Source: Girardia tigrina (Eukaryota > Platyhelminthes > Tricladida > Dugesiidae). From it: a stretch of DNA of 47,628 bases. The position numbers and the translations under genes were made by a program. The notes under the pieces are model-generated. The model searched no databases. It saw only the letters and a list, made by a program, of their open reading frames with translations, and had not been told where the DNA came from. The stretch's first letter is position 1, and every line of letters begins with the position of its first letter. Positions 23,104 through 34,248 of this stretch are shown here, piece after piece. The stretch is taken from positions 10,413 to 58,040 of the forward strand of contig MQRK01224637.1 in the NCBI GenBank assembly GCA_001938485.1. Direction: 5' to 3'.

Positions 23104-23418
23104 CAAAATAAATTCTGTATTTTAAGAGAAAATTATATATTGTTGTACAAAGGAGACGAAGGACCTAAAAGGAAAAGGTTTAAATATTTCATTTTAATAC
23201 CTCATGGTGTTATTTATTTAAATGACTGTTTCATGCGAGAAATCGTGGACAGCAGCCAGTGTTGTTTCATAATCGAGAATATCACCTTCCAATCAAATTC
23301 GAAAACCGGCTATTCGAACAGATTGGTTGAAATAAGTATCAGCCGACAGGCTAAGATTCACTTTTGCTCTGTCGTTCCTTACGTAGAATGTGCTAAGAGA
23401 ATTAATATTCATCTATAA
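23104..23418 (+). other. Orphan open frame, about 104 codons, candidate exon
   Basis: The frame is open from 23104 to TAA at 23416-23418. Its most protein-like part reads KGDEGPKRKRFKYFILIPHG, NDCFMREIVDSSQCCF, NITFQSNSKTGYSNRLVEI and SVVPYVECAKRINIHL. The first ATG lies within it (CFM). Base composition is more mixed than its flanks. I see no known domain and no clear splice sites, and the strand is opposite to the GTPase. It could be an exon of a nested gene, or transposon debris. Confidence 0.25.
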
Positions 23419-24046
23419 ATTGAAATATATGGCTTTAATGCGATATACAATTACTTTTCCAGTCATCAAGGTTGCATAATAAGAATAATAACTAAAAGAC
23501 GAAGTCCATGAGTTATTTATGAATAGTTTGATTAAGTATGAACAATTTCCTATGAAGCATCACTTATCTCTTATTTAATGGTTCATGAAGAAGTTTCATA
23601 TATGTGATGAAATATTCAAAATTAAAATAAAGAATATATGTATAAATTGACGAATTTTAATTTCCAAATTTCAGGGACCTGAAAAATTGAATTTAGTTTT
23701 CTTATCTGCTTCTCCTTCAGAGGGAATCTATTCATCAAGAGGAATTATATACTTAAAACAATTTACATAAATGCAAAATTTTTCTAATAAGTAAATAGTC
23801 AGGAAAGAAACTAAATGAAGTGGAAATAATTGAAATTTTAAAAATACATTTGTTTCTGAAATCAAGAATTTTTTCTCGTATTTAAAACGAAATATTTTTG
23901 CTGCATATTTATAAGTCAAAGAAAACAGAAAAAAAGAAGCTCGAAATAATAATTACTGTCTAGATTGTAGGAAGGAGATTATCCTGATAATTTATATTTT
24001 TGAAAATGTAAAATTATTATGAATAATTAAAATATATAAATCTCAC
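23419..24046. other. Intron sequence, no gene
   Basis: AT-rich DNA at the start of the 15.7 kb GTPase intron. The donor GTGAGA sits at its right edge (24046-24041, minus strand). Confidence 0.5.
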
Positions 24047-24153
24047 CACTTCATTTACAGAGTCCAAACTCATATTGCAAGTATCGTGCAATAAAATGTT
24101 CCATTCTTTTCCATCGATTCGAAAAGAAAATAATTTTTCCTGTTCTTCATTTA
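24047..24153 (-). CDS. RGK-like small GTPase, beta-2/beta-3 exon
   Basis: The exon reads, after two bases completing a split codon, NEEQEKLFSFRIDGKEWNIL then LHDTCNMSLDSVNEV. This aligns with RGK beta-2 and beta-3: xEFGEKTVSVLLDGEExxLxFxDxx. The D-T of HDT sits where Ras proteins carry DxxG; RGK proteins are known to lack the usual G3 and to have DTWE or DIWE-like sequence, so the absence of DTAGQE supports the family rather than decay. Acceptor: a poly(T) run then TAG before TA at 24153 (phase 1). Donor: GTG|GTGAGA after 24047 (phase 0), which matches the phase-0 acceptor of the next exon 15.7 kb away, giving NEV|RVELLDRMNAY. The preceding exon, expected to hold GxxGVGKS, was searched for by eye on the minus strand to the end of the window and not found. 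Confidence 0.75.
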
Positions 24154-25547
24154 CTAAAAAAAACAATGATTTAATTGTTTTTCTTTCAGTACAATATAAT
24201 ATTATAAAAAAATAAAGTAAAGTTATTTAGACACAAAAAACCGGAGAGCATCACATTTTAAATTAAATCCCTATTTAATTAAATTAAATTAAAAAAGAAA
24301 TTTTAAAAATTGTATATAATTTTTATTGTTAGAAAAACTAGTAAAAAATAGTATTAAATGAAATATTTGAACAATATGCATTATAATAAATTAAGCTGTA
24401 AATAATTAATAATTAATAAATTTTCAAAACTGGAAAGAATTATTTGTTTACATTAGAAACTTTTTTGTTTTAACTGACATCAATAATTTGCATTAGGCTA
24501 AGTAAAATGCGATAAATCACAAAATAAACTAAATATTATCATTAAATATTTGCATTAGTTTTATTTGTGTTTAAAGAATATTGATTTAAAATTTTTCCCC
24601 TTTTTTCTAAAAATTATATTATTTTTAAAATCACATCAGAAATATAAATTGACTTAAAAATAGATTTCTCGGAAATTATTATTATTAGTAGTAGTATTAT
24701 TGTTAGGAGATTAAAACTCGGGTGGGAAAATTTTTGAAAAGACAGTCCAAAGAGGTAAGATTTTAGTTGTGTAGTAAGGTCATTGGAAATGATTTATTAA
24801 AGGGAATAGGAAATTAAGATATAAAAATGAAGAAGATAAATAATCGAAAAATTTTAAGTAAAACTAATATTAAATTACAAAATTAAAGTAAAATAAAAAA
24901 ACTTTTGTTCTGGTTTAATATCAATAGAAGTGAAAAATGTTTCCCAAAAACATAAAAACAAATTTTAGGAAGTGTTTAAAATATTCAGCTGATCGAGTGT
25001 ATAAAATAGTAGACTGAATATTATTTTTAAATTTGATTGTCAAATTGGTGTACTTCATCTATGTATTGTATTTGCATCAATAAAATAATCGGTGGACTTA
25101 TTAATGTAAATGGGTGGTGTACTTAACGAACTTAACAATTATTATTATTTTCCAATCCGATCTTAAGGCCTCACTGAAAACAGGATGGTGATAGAAGAGG
25201 CGCAAAGGTAGGATCGATGCTCTGAGGTTTTGTTTTGGGCTTTTTTATTAATATTCAGACTGATTCTCTCATTTTTTATATATAGCTAAAATAGATTTTA
25301 ATCAAAAAAGAATTCAAAAGTTCGAACACAAAAAATCGTTTTCAGTAACACAAAATTAATGCGATAAATTTGAAAACTGAAATTATTGTCAGACAATATT
25401 AAAAAAACTTCCTCAATCAAATGACAGCAATTTCACCAAAATGAAAATAAAGTAGTGATTGTAAATCACAATTTCATTGACTGCTTTGGTTAACCAATCA
25501 GAGCGAGTCATTTGAATCACTTATTGGCACACCATAACAACAAACAC
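24154..25547. other. No gene recognised
   Basis: AT-rich sequence. At 25140-25240 and 25440-25545 composition is more mixed; the latter contains TTGGTTAACCAATC, a small dyad with a CCAAT word, but nothing ties it to a transcript. Confidence 0.4.
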
Positions 25548-25604
25548 TTCCGAATAAGAATTATTGAGTCATATGACTCAGCGAACAATAATTACTATTC
25601 CGAA
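25548..25604. repeat. 57-bp dyad with a central TGAGTCATATGACTCA palindrome
   Basis: Outer arms TTCCGAATAAGAATTATTG (25548-25566) and, on the other strand, TTCGGAATAGTAATTATTG (25604-25586) agree at 16 of 19 positions. Inside lies the perfect 16-bp palindrome at 25565-25580, two inverted TGAGTCA (AP-1-type) words. It could be a small MITE core or a regulatory site; the sequence alone does not decide. Confidence 0.6.
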
Positions 25605-26300
25605 CAAAGAAGTCTTTTCTTCGGGATTTAGATCTGAGAAAATTTTAAACTATTATTATTATAAGTTATTATTATTTTTTAATTTTTAAATTTAATCGAA
25701 AAAAAACTGTGCAGGTCGTTAAATTGTTTAATGAACACCCATTTCGAATAATGTCGATTTGGATGATTCGTACAAGGAATTTCGTGAGAATTTTTATGAA
25801 AATACTAATAAAATATTTGTTTATTTGACAAGTGACGATTTTTATCACTTATTTACAAATTGTATTGCTAAAAATCAATTTAGTATAAATTTGCAAATTT
25901 TCGTTATTAATGATAATATCAAATTTTATTTATATAAGGTTAAGGTTACGATTATGATTAATGTTTAGGTTATTTTTTTTAATTATTAACACTCAATCAC
26001 TATCTTCCTACAAAACTAATTTAGTTATATTTTTGAAAATTTTAAAATTACGATAAAATTCGACGGTAAAGAAAATACATGAAGAGCTACTCGAAAACCG
26101 AGGAAATGACTTAAAAGAGAAAGACAACTTCGATACAGAGAACATCAGAAAGAAAATTCTGAAGAGATTCAACGACTGAAAATGCGATAAAAAGGAAGAA
26201 CCAAGAACGTTTATCGAATAAATGAAACTCCTAAGTGCTTAATTTTAATATTAAATTGTATTATATTCATTGAAAATTTTGTGGAACTAATTTTTTTCTG
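25605..26300. other. No gene recognised
   Basis: AT-rich sequence with a 69-codon plus frame at 25759-25968 (DDSYKEFRENFYENTNK near its start), not assignable. A mixed-composition patch at 26060-26220 is rich in GAAG/GAGA words and has no open frame. Confidence 0.35.
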
Positions 26301-26304
26301 TTTT

Positions 26305-26475
26305 TAAGGGCCGTCATGACGGGCAAAAACTTACTAAACATGTATGGCATTTATTCTAGAATAATAAGATTAAAAAATCTTTTCAATTTTTCAAATTTGA
26401 AATATTTACGAATAAAAGAGAAACTTTCAATTATGAAAATTTAGCTTTCCATTCCTGAATGACGGGTCCTTTTCT
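26305..26475. repeat. Cluster of CCGTCAT/ATGACGG dyad words
   Basis: GCCGTCATGACGGGC at about 26310-26324 is a near-perfect dyad, and ATGACGGGTCC follows at about 26459. The same core is the centre of the perfect palindrome at 36908-36927, and CCCGTCAT occurs near 30072. They look like parts of a short inverted-repeat family. Confidence 0.4.
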
Positions 26476-27419
26476 AGTAATAATAAAAATAACGAATATA
26501 CATAAAAATATTTAAATTTAAATTCAGAAAAATTATTATTATTAATACTATTTTTTTGTTTTTGGTATATCAATATTTGAATCCATATATAACTATAACA
26601 AATATAATATTATGAGTTATTTTATTATACACAAAATTAAAATAATGTTTCAGTCTTTCTTTCTAAATTAACCTTCATTTCCCCGATTAAAATGATCTTT
26701 TATTTTAAAATCATAATTTTCCTATTTTAATTTGAAAGCTCTCAAATTAAAAAAAAACTTTTAATTTTATCTTATTTAATTGTTCAAAAAAAATCATATT
26801 TAATTGAACATTAAAAAACATAAAAAATTGGAAATATTCTACTTTAATCTTAAATATTTAATTTTTACCTAGACTTAATATTTTGTAAATGTATTTTAAG
26901 TTTTCAATTATTTAAAGTTCGGTTAGCAAAATTAAAATTAACTAATAATAATAATAATTATTATTATTATTATAATTATTATCACTAGAAGAGTCATACT
27001 TTTAATGATATTACATAAATATATTCTTTTTTTCTGATTCATTATTTTTAATAAAATTAAGTTTATTATTTACAATATTTATTTTTTGGAATTAAATATT
27101 ATTATTTTTACCTTCATAATATAAACAAATTTCTTGTTAGCGGATGAAAGTAATAAATAATGAATCAGTTTGGGATTATCTAATCTGTAACAATTTGTCT
27201 TGTGTCATTTCCCATTCAATTATCCCTTCAAATATTCACTTATCATATATGAAGCATTAAAAAGGGATACCACAGAAATTATCAAGAAATAATTTATAGG
27301 CTTATCAAGAAACATTTCGTTTCAAATCGCGAAAAGTAAATTATTTTATGTTACATTAAATATTATAATTAACTTCTAGAAAAATCTAATTGAAAACCTA
27401 ATCAGAATAAAAAGAATGT
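26476..27419. other. AT-rich stretch with (TAA)n/(TTA)n palindrome
   Basis: No gene. At about 26943-26975 a (TAA)n run turns into (TTA)n, forming an inverted repeat that could fold into a hairpin. Confidence 0.5.
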
Positions 27420-28505
27420 AATCATAAAATTAATAAAAAAGGTAAAAACAAATAATCAAAAATACTGATAAAACAAATTGAAATTTTAATGTCTTCAATA
27501 AAATCTGTTCGTTTTGTTTTTGGGATCCAGTATTTATTGTCCTGAGTTGCCACGATGTCATTTTTTAGTGTCCATTTCCTCGTTTTCCCTTTTCTGATAT
27601 CTTCACCAATTTGTTTTATTTCTTCATTATTCCTTTGCCATTTGAAACCCTCTGACTCTTTGTTCAATGCAAGAATTCTCGTCTTGATCTTTCCTTTCTT
27701 GGCTTCTTCATGCATCGTCTGACATTGGCTACACAATTCTCAAGAATTTTTAGACATCGCGTCAGCATTTGAATGTTTCTCACCTTTCCGATATTCTATT
27801 GTCATGTCAAGACCACTCAGAAAATTTATCCATGTTTGAAACTGTGGTGTAATAGCGTTTTTCGTAGTCATCATAAAAGTGATAGCTTTATGATCCGTTC
27901 GTAACAAAAATCTTTTCCCATACAAAAAATGTATAAAATGCTGTGTGAAATAATAAATTGCAAGTAGTTCTTTCCTTGTAATGCAATAACCAAGTTCATG
28001 TTTATTCATTTTATGGGAACCATATGCAATTACTCTTTCTCTTCCACATATGTCTTTCTGTGATAGCACCGCTCCTATTGTATCAAAATTTGCATCTGTA
28101 TCGAGTATAAAGTCTTTGGAAAAATCAGGGTATGCCAAAATTGGTGTCTTAATCATTCTTTCTTTTAATTTTTGAAAAGCTTCATCACATTCTACAGTCC
28201 AAATCAGTTTTTTATCCTTGCTCTTACCACATAAACCTTCTAAAACCTTTGCATATCTAGAGTGATCTTTTATGAATTTCCTGTAGTAATTCGTCAAACC
28301 CCAACAGCTTCTTAAATGTTTGATACATGATGGGTTTTGAAATTTTCTAATTGCATCAGTCTTTGTTTTATCTGTCTCAATACCTTCTTTACTTATGATA
28401 TATACTAAAAATTTCGGTTTTTCTACTAGGAATTGACATTTCTCTGGATTTATTCTCAAGGCGGATTCTTTAATTTTCTCAAAAACGTTATGTATTTTTA
28501 TGTAT
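27420..28505 (-). mobile_element. Ty3/gypsy LTR-retrotransposon fossil, part of pol
   Basis: This is an old, partial copy of a Ty3/gypsy element. Recognisable parts, in order on the minus strand, are the end of the reverse transcriptase (INPEKCQF, LTNYYRKFI), the RNase H region (LDTDANFDTIGAVLSQK, TDHKAI) and the start of the linker that leads to the integrase. LTRs, gag, protease, the front of the reverse transcriptase and the integrase core were not found in the neighbourhood, so only about a fifth of a full element remains. It is broken, with at least one interruption within the piece besides loss of both ends. Age is moderate to old. Confidence 0.9.
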
Positions 28506-28521
28506 CAAAAAAGTTTTTAAA

Positions 28522-28758
28522 ATGTGTTTAATCTTTCGGTTAAATGAATTGAAATTTCATCACAAATCTTTGTTCGTTGATTTGATCTTAGAATTTGAAT
28601 TTGAACCTCAATTAACAAATAAAAAAATGTATAATTACAATCCTTCGTTGTCAAACCCAGCAAATGTTCAAAACGAGAGCTATGTTTTCAATATCTCATT
28701 AAAAACGATAATTGCCGAGACACGGTTTCCGCAAAAAAGTATATATATATATATATAG
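28522..28758 (+). other. Orphan open frame, 78 codons, candidate exon
   Basis: The frame opens with ATG at 28522 and runs into a short (TA)n at 28740-28756. It reads MCLIFRLNELKFHHKSLF, LEFEFEPQLTNKKMYN and SLSNPANVQNESYVF then TIIAETRFPQKS, which looks protein-like. AAAAA|GTATAT at about 28740 could serve as a donor. No family is recognised. It lies immediately beside the gypsy fossil on the other strand. Confidence 0.25.
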
Positions 28759-31083
28759 ATATGTACAAAAAAGCAAGCAAAGGGTGATAAATGCTTTCAG
28801 AGATTGTCATTCAAATATTATCAAGTTCTCTTTCTTCTTTTCTCCTTTCATATATGAATTTGAGTGAGGATGAGAGATATATTCGAAATATACATAATAA
28901 TTTCTCTTATAAATAATAATATGAAATTTAAATTCCGAATAATAATTTATAAAATTAATAATTATTAGTAATTATATTTACTTTAGAAATGCAATTATAA
29001 CGGTGAATAATTATTAAAACTCTTCTTTTTTTTAAAGGAAAAGGAAATTCTCATCTTGCGCTTAATACTGATGAAAAAAATAACTGAATTAAAATATTAA
29101 GAAATGTTTATTTGCTTTTTAATGTTGTAAAATTTATTTATTATGAAACAGCGGGAAACTTTTGGTTTGACTTAAATTTCTCATTCAGTAATAGATGTAA
29201 TGAACAGTTACGAAATCAATTTTACTCAATGAAATCTGATAAAATTTAGAAATAATAAATAATAATAATAAAAATTAATGCGTTAATAAAATATTATATT
29301 CTACATCAGGTGTTCATTTTTACAATTGTAAAAACAAATCTCTTGGAATTAACAAATTAATATATGTTCACCATTCGGTTATTTGTTCACCAAGAGTATT
29401 AAATGACACTAAAGAATTTGCAATTGAAGTACGAAAAAAGAAACTGATACAGTGATGGTTTATATTTATGATTCTTAGGAAAACAAACGCATGGTGTTTT
29501 TTTCTTGAACAAGAAATTCAGGTTTCTAACATTTTTTTAGAAATTATTTATATATTTTAATATAAACTACGTTATATACCGCTTTACGCCTTTGAATGAG
29601 AGTGACTCGTCATCAAAACTGGTTCCCGAAAAAACAAGATAAGTGATGCTCGTTCTGATAAAAAAGATAATCCCTAGAACCCATACGGAATTGTTAGAGC
29701 ATTTAGTTTCCTATAAAACTGACACTTATAGGAGACTAAGAGCAAGGTGTAAATGTGTACTCAAGAACACTTCTTTAACTAAAAAGTAGTTCGATGGTAC
29801 ACCAAAACATACATATAAACTTTTAAATCTTTCTTATCAATGTTTTATCTACCGATGAAGCATTTAGATTAGTAAAAATATTTTGTTAAACTTTATTTGG
29901 AAGTCTAGCTTAATGCCCGGGGCAGGCGCAACAATCTGTACATCTTTCATAAATTAAAATAAATATGAAAGTTATGAATAAATTTTAAAAAAATATTTGC
30001 AACTGAGTAATATCAAAAGAATAAACCAATTAAAATGTTTAATTTTCTTGTTTATTACATTCGACGGATTGCCCGTCATCACCAGAACCGATGATTATGA
30101 AAAAAATTGTTACTTATAAAGTGTAGGTAATGATTATGCAACAAATACGTAATCAGGACATTATATAAAAACACTCAATAAAGTTTTAGAGAATGTAGTT
30201 TAAACATTAATTTTAGGATCCAAAGATCTTATATATAACGCTTCACAAGTCACTCTCTCCCAATAATTTTTAACTTGAGAGCACTGAATTGGAAAATCTG
30301 CAGATTTTATTTCTCCCTTTCAATGCACTGCTATATTACTCTCTCGCCGGTAAGATATAAAAGGGTTGTTAGTTATTATTTTTACAAGAAAATTCGATAT
30401 AAAGTAAAAGAATGAGATTTACAAGTAAGAAATTGTTTTGTTGATTAACATTTATTTAAATAAATAGAAATATTTTGACGAAAAGGATGTGTTTTGTAGA
30501 AAAAAATGATGAAAGTTATTAAGTAATAATGTGAAAATGTTGTCTTTTCAAATTTTGTTTGAAAAATTCTTCGGCAAAACAGAGTAATTTGTTAAAATGT
30601 ATTTATTTGTGTAGCGAACTTTGCTTTCTTGGCAGACATACTATGGTTCTAGAATGATGCTTAAATTTTCATGTCGATTGTCTGTATATATTTTTTATCA
30701 CAGATTGATTTTTGTAACTTTCCCTCTGGTACGCAGATATTTTTTTTGCGTGTTTATATTTTTTTTATATTTAGCCTGCGACGATTTTTATTTTACCACA
30801 ATTTATTTATTGTTTTTTTATTTAGTTAGTCTGTCTGAGCGTACAAAAAATCTATTTTTATTAGTTTATTTTTATTCTTATCACTTTAGCCAGGAAAGCT
30901 GACTAAAGTAAATTAATTATAATATTACGATGAACAATATAATTCGAAATTTTAAAATTGAAAAAAAATCGATGAATCGATCACAATTATAAAACGAAAT
31001 AGAATTGTTGATACGAGTCGGAGAAACGACTTCTTAACCAGAAAACTCTCCAAAGAAAGAAAATTAACTTTCCGTATTTTACT
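28759..31083. other. No confirmed gene
   Basis: Mostly AT-rich. At 29580-29790 a more mixed patch holds a 45-codon plus frame (PRTHTELLEHLVSYKTD, YRRLRARCKCVLKNTS) starting at ATG 29648 or so, not assignable. A T-rich 93-codon plus frame at 30621-30902 is hydrophobic by composition (many TTT/TTA codons); I do not call it a membrane protein. Confidence 0.3.
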
Positions 31084-31440
31084 TTGACTTACATCAGAGG
31101 ATTGATTAATCTGTTGATCTTGGACGATACGGGAACATTCATTATTTTTGCGGTAACTTTTTACAGAAACGATTTCGGCTGCATTCGAACGAGAACATCA
31201 AATAATTTAGCCAACAATTTCCACGACACAAATTCAAGATTCAAAACCAAACTCTGTATTCCAGTGTTTCTTTATTTTATCATACAAAATAAACGCTTTT
31301 TCTGTCCCACCTGTAAGCGATCACCGACCGTTGAATCTGGACGATTTGAATACAGTCTACTGAAGGTCCGACCTTCGAAGTAACTGTTTAATTCACTATT
31401 TAACGATCTATTCTTTGACTCTACTACCTAACTCTATTGT
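31084..31440. other. Mixed-composition segment with open frames on both strands
   Basis: About 350 bases are less AT-rich than their flanks. The plus strand has a 99-codon frame ending TAA at 31381-31383 (FCPTCKRSPTVESGRFEYS near its end). The minus strand has a shorter frame reading LNSELNSYFEGRTFSRLYS then PDSTVGDRLQ, followed by CAG|GTGGGA, a possible donor. Neither is recognised. The minus frame lies in the right direction to be a 5' exon of the GTPase gene, but nothing in it identifies it as such. Confidence 0.3.
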
Positions 31441-31717
31441 GTGACCCATTACTTGATTCTTTCTAATTCTCTCCGTTATTGAAATTTTTGGTTTAATATA
31501 AGTTATCATTTATACTATTTTATTCATATTTTTTGTAATTAACTCAGTAATTATTGTGTAATCGAGTTGATTAGATCCTTTGGTCTTATCAGCTTGCTTC
31601 CGTAATAATTTGCAAGGAAGACGTTGTCTTTGATTACAAGAATGGTAATTTTTAAGTGTTGCTCAATTTCCCTAGTGACGATATTATTACGAAAGTATTT
31701 GGAACATACTTTTAGAA

Positions 31718-31772
31718 ATTAGTTAAATAAGTTATCACATAATGCCATTATGTGACAACCTATTTAACTAAT
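31718..31772. repeat. 55-bp hairpin, probable MITE ends joined
   Basis: ATTAGTTAAATAAGTTATCA... at 31718-31744 and its inverted partner at 31746-31772 agree at 25 of 27 positions and meet at a single base (CACATAATG C CATTATGTG). This looks like two terminal inverted repeats with the middle of the element deleted. Confidence 0.65.
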
Positions 31773-31785
31773 AGCTTTTACTAAT

Positions 31786-34006
31786 AGACAAGCCTAGGCA
31801 ACTGCCCAGGGGCGCCAACCAAAAAAGGCTACTTAATTTTCTTTGGAAAATTTTATCACATATAAGTAACTGCTCTTCGGAATGCAGTTTTTTATTTTTG
31901 AAAAGATTAAAAATATATTTATGATCAAATATAAAAGAACATCACTTAAATGCATTATCGATTTTATCATTAGAAACAGATTTTACGTTAAATTTAGATT
32001 ATTCCGATATAATTGATAACTGTGCTGAAACAAAATAAAGACAAAAATTTTAATATGTTAAAGAATGTAAAGGTAAAGTTCATTTTCTTTCAAATAAATA
32101 AACCAAAACAACCAACAAATAATTAGTTTTTCCATTTTTTAGCTTACTTTTTATAAAGATATATGTTCATGCCCTATACACCAGCAAGACTATACAAAAA
32201 AAATCATAAACATTGCTGCAAACCTTATTCGTAACTACTTCCGTAAGTATCTAAAGGCTTGTTCACATTTTTCAATAATTTCATATGGCCGTGAAATTAT
32301 TTCAGTTTGTATTCGTCTGCTTGAGACATTTCAAGAAAAGCCTAAAAAGATGGAAGTAGTAATGCGATTGGTGGAGACCGAGAGAATTTCATGAGAGTCT
32401 ATTGCACTGGCTATCAGAAATGCACTGGAAGAAGAAAGAATTAACATCAAGAATTGTAGAGGGCAAACATATGATACAACGGCTTTCTATGAGTTCAGAC
32501 AGAAAATGGTTTCAGACTTTCTGAAAAAAATGGGAACTGTGAGCAGTATTTGTAACGTCAATATCAGAAGTCATTTTACTCAAATCTTTATTATAAAACA
32601 ACATTCAAAAAAATTTTCCAACTATTTCCTTAATTAATAATTAATCCGCTGATCTTTATGTTCAAATATTTTTTCATCCATCAAATCATAAATAACATTC
32701 AACTTTTAAATTTTTAAATAAAAATATTTGTCTAAATGATTGTATATATATTTAATATTTTTAAAATTATTTAATGTTAAAATTTGTTTTTTTACTTTAA
32801 TCCTTTTAAATTTTTTTTTATAATTTTGTTTTTCAACTGAAATCTTATATGTTGTTTTTTTAAAAAAAAACCATTTTTATTATTTTATTATTTTAGAAAG
32901 TTTAAAAATACGTTATATTTAAAAAATACGTTAAATTTTTTATTTTTTTAAATATTTATTTTTTTTATCATATCAATAAATTAATTTAAAATTTGAAAAT
33001 ACATTTTTACAAATATTATTTTTTTAATCGGATTTAAATTATTTTAAAAATACTGTTTTATTTGTTATCTGTTTTGATCACTCATTTTTTCTATTAAAAT
33101 ACTATTTTAATTCAAAATAAATTTATAAATAATGTATTTAAATTCAAACTTAAAATACTTAATTAATGCTAATTAATTTTTAAAATTTTCAATTTGATTT
33201 TAATTCAAAATAATTTTTTTAAAAAATATTTAAATTTTGATCAGCGAACCAAAATTATTTATCTCCTCATAGGAACTATTTGCAGACTACCAGGGATATG
33301 TCCTTCACTTTTAAGTCTAACAATTTGCCATGGATGTGACATTTTGTCTATAAGAAATATGATAAATTCTTGTCAACAACTGTTTTCTTTTTTCGATAAA
33401 TCACCAAAGCGCCAACGCTTTCTCCAAAGGGTTATTTCTCCTAAAGCACCGGAGTTAAATAAAACAAAGTTGAAGAACCTTTGCAAAACATGATAACTTG
33501 AGCGTCAAAGCACATTTAATACCATTGAAAATCTTTACATTTACATTGTTCGCGCTCTTGATGAAATCATAACACCTTCTGATGACCACGATCTGTATGA
33601 TAATATCAAATCAGAAGCATAAAATTGGGATTCTCAAACTAGTTCTAAAGTCAATGGATTATTACATATATTTACTAACTACGACCACATTGTCAATTTT
33701 GTTGTGACAAAGGAAGGTTTGGAACCAATGCAACCAATTCTATCATGTCTTCAGGATGAGTTAATAGAGGTTTATCTGGCCTTTCAAAAGGTTTCACAAC
33801 ATAGAATATACTCTTAATTTCGTAAAAACAAATGTTAAAATATTTTAACGTCAAGGAAAACTGTTTTCAAATCGTGGCCACCTCCCCTTGCAAAATCTTG
33901 GATCCTCCACTGAGCTGAACGATATCAGTGCGTGTGCGTGTGGCTGAAAGTGTTATGTAATAATCAATATCCCCCTTCAAAATGAAATCCTGGCTACGCC
34001 CCTGCA
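31786..34006 (+). pseudogene. Decayed hAT element, ZMYM/DUF4371-type transposase
   Basis: The left side begins with GCCTAGGCAACTGCCCAGGG and GCGCC, a terminal sequence style of hAT elements; the right side ends CCTGGCTACGCCCCTG (33991-34006), whose reverse complement CAGGGGCGTAGCCAGG is a classic hAT end. The two ends do not match each other, so pieces of two related elements may be present. Between them the plus strand has ALEEERINIKNCRGQTYDT at about 32422 (family pattern CRGQxYDxxxxMSG), then from 33311 GCDILSIRNMINSCQQLFSF, SPKRQRFLQRVISP, LNKTKLKNLCKT (pattern LKxLCxTRWxER), ENLYIYIVRALDEI and KVNGLLHIFTNYDHIV. AT-rich DNA at 32570-33240 separates the parts and replaces the cysteine/histidine region. 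Several stops and frame changes show it is dead. Confidence 0.75.
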
Positions 34007-34037
34007 TAATGGTCGAACTAAAGTTTATATGTTAGTA

Positions 34038-34246
34038 CAGAGTGGCCCAATGGGTACGCAGCCTCTAATTTTTGCATATCCATTTTTATAACAAAATTCT
34101 GAGTTTCAAAATTTGACCTTTATTGCGCATAAAGGTCAAGTTCTGGAATTTTTACACCTCACATGTTATATATCAAAATACTCGTCTTGACGAGTAGATT
34201 TAGAATATGCAAAAATTAGAGGCTGCGTACCCATTGGGCTACCCTG
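34038..34246. mobile_element. MITE, 209 bp, Tc1/mariner-type (TA target)
   Basis: The ends read CAGAGTGGCCCAATGGGTAC (34038 on) and, on the other strand, CAGGGTAGCCCAATGGGTAC (from 34246); identity continues to about 42 bases with two mismatches. TA flanks both ends (34036-34037, 34247-34248). A second dyad lies inside (TTGACCTTTA TTGCGCA TAAAGGTCAA), so the whole element can fold. It has no coding sequence. Near-identical arms suggest recent mobility driven by a transposase elsewhere. Confidence 0.9.
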
Positions 34247-34248
34247 TA

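Noticed and set aside
30621-30902. Hydrophobic 93-residue plus frame as a membrane protein
   Set aside because: Hydrophobicity follows from T-rich codons (Phe, Leu, Tyr); no family motif, no other gene signal.
31311-31425. Minus frame with NSYFEGRTFSRLYS as a 5' GTPase exon
   Set aside because: Strand and a possible donor fit, but no RGK N-terminal feature is visible and the acceptor is poor. Kept only as an unassigned segment.
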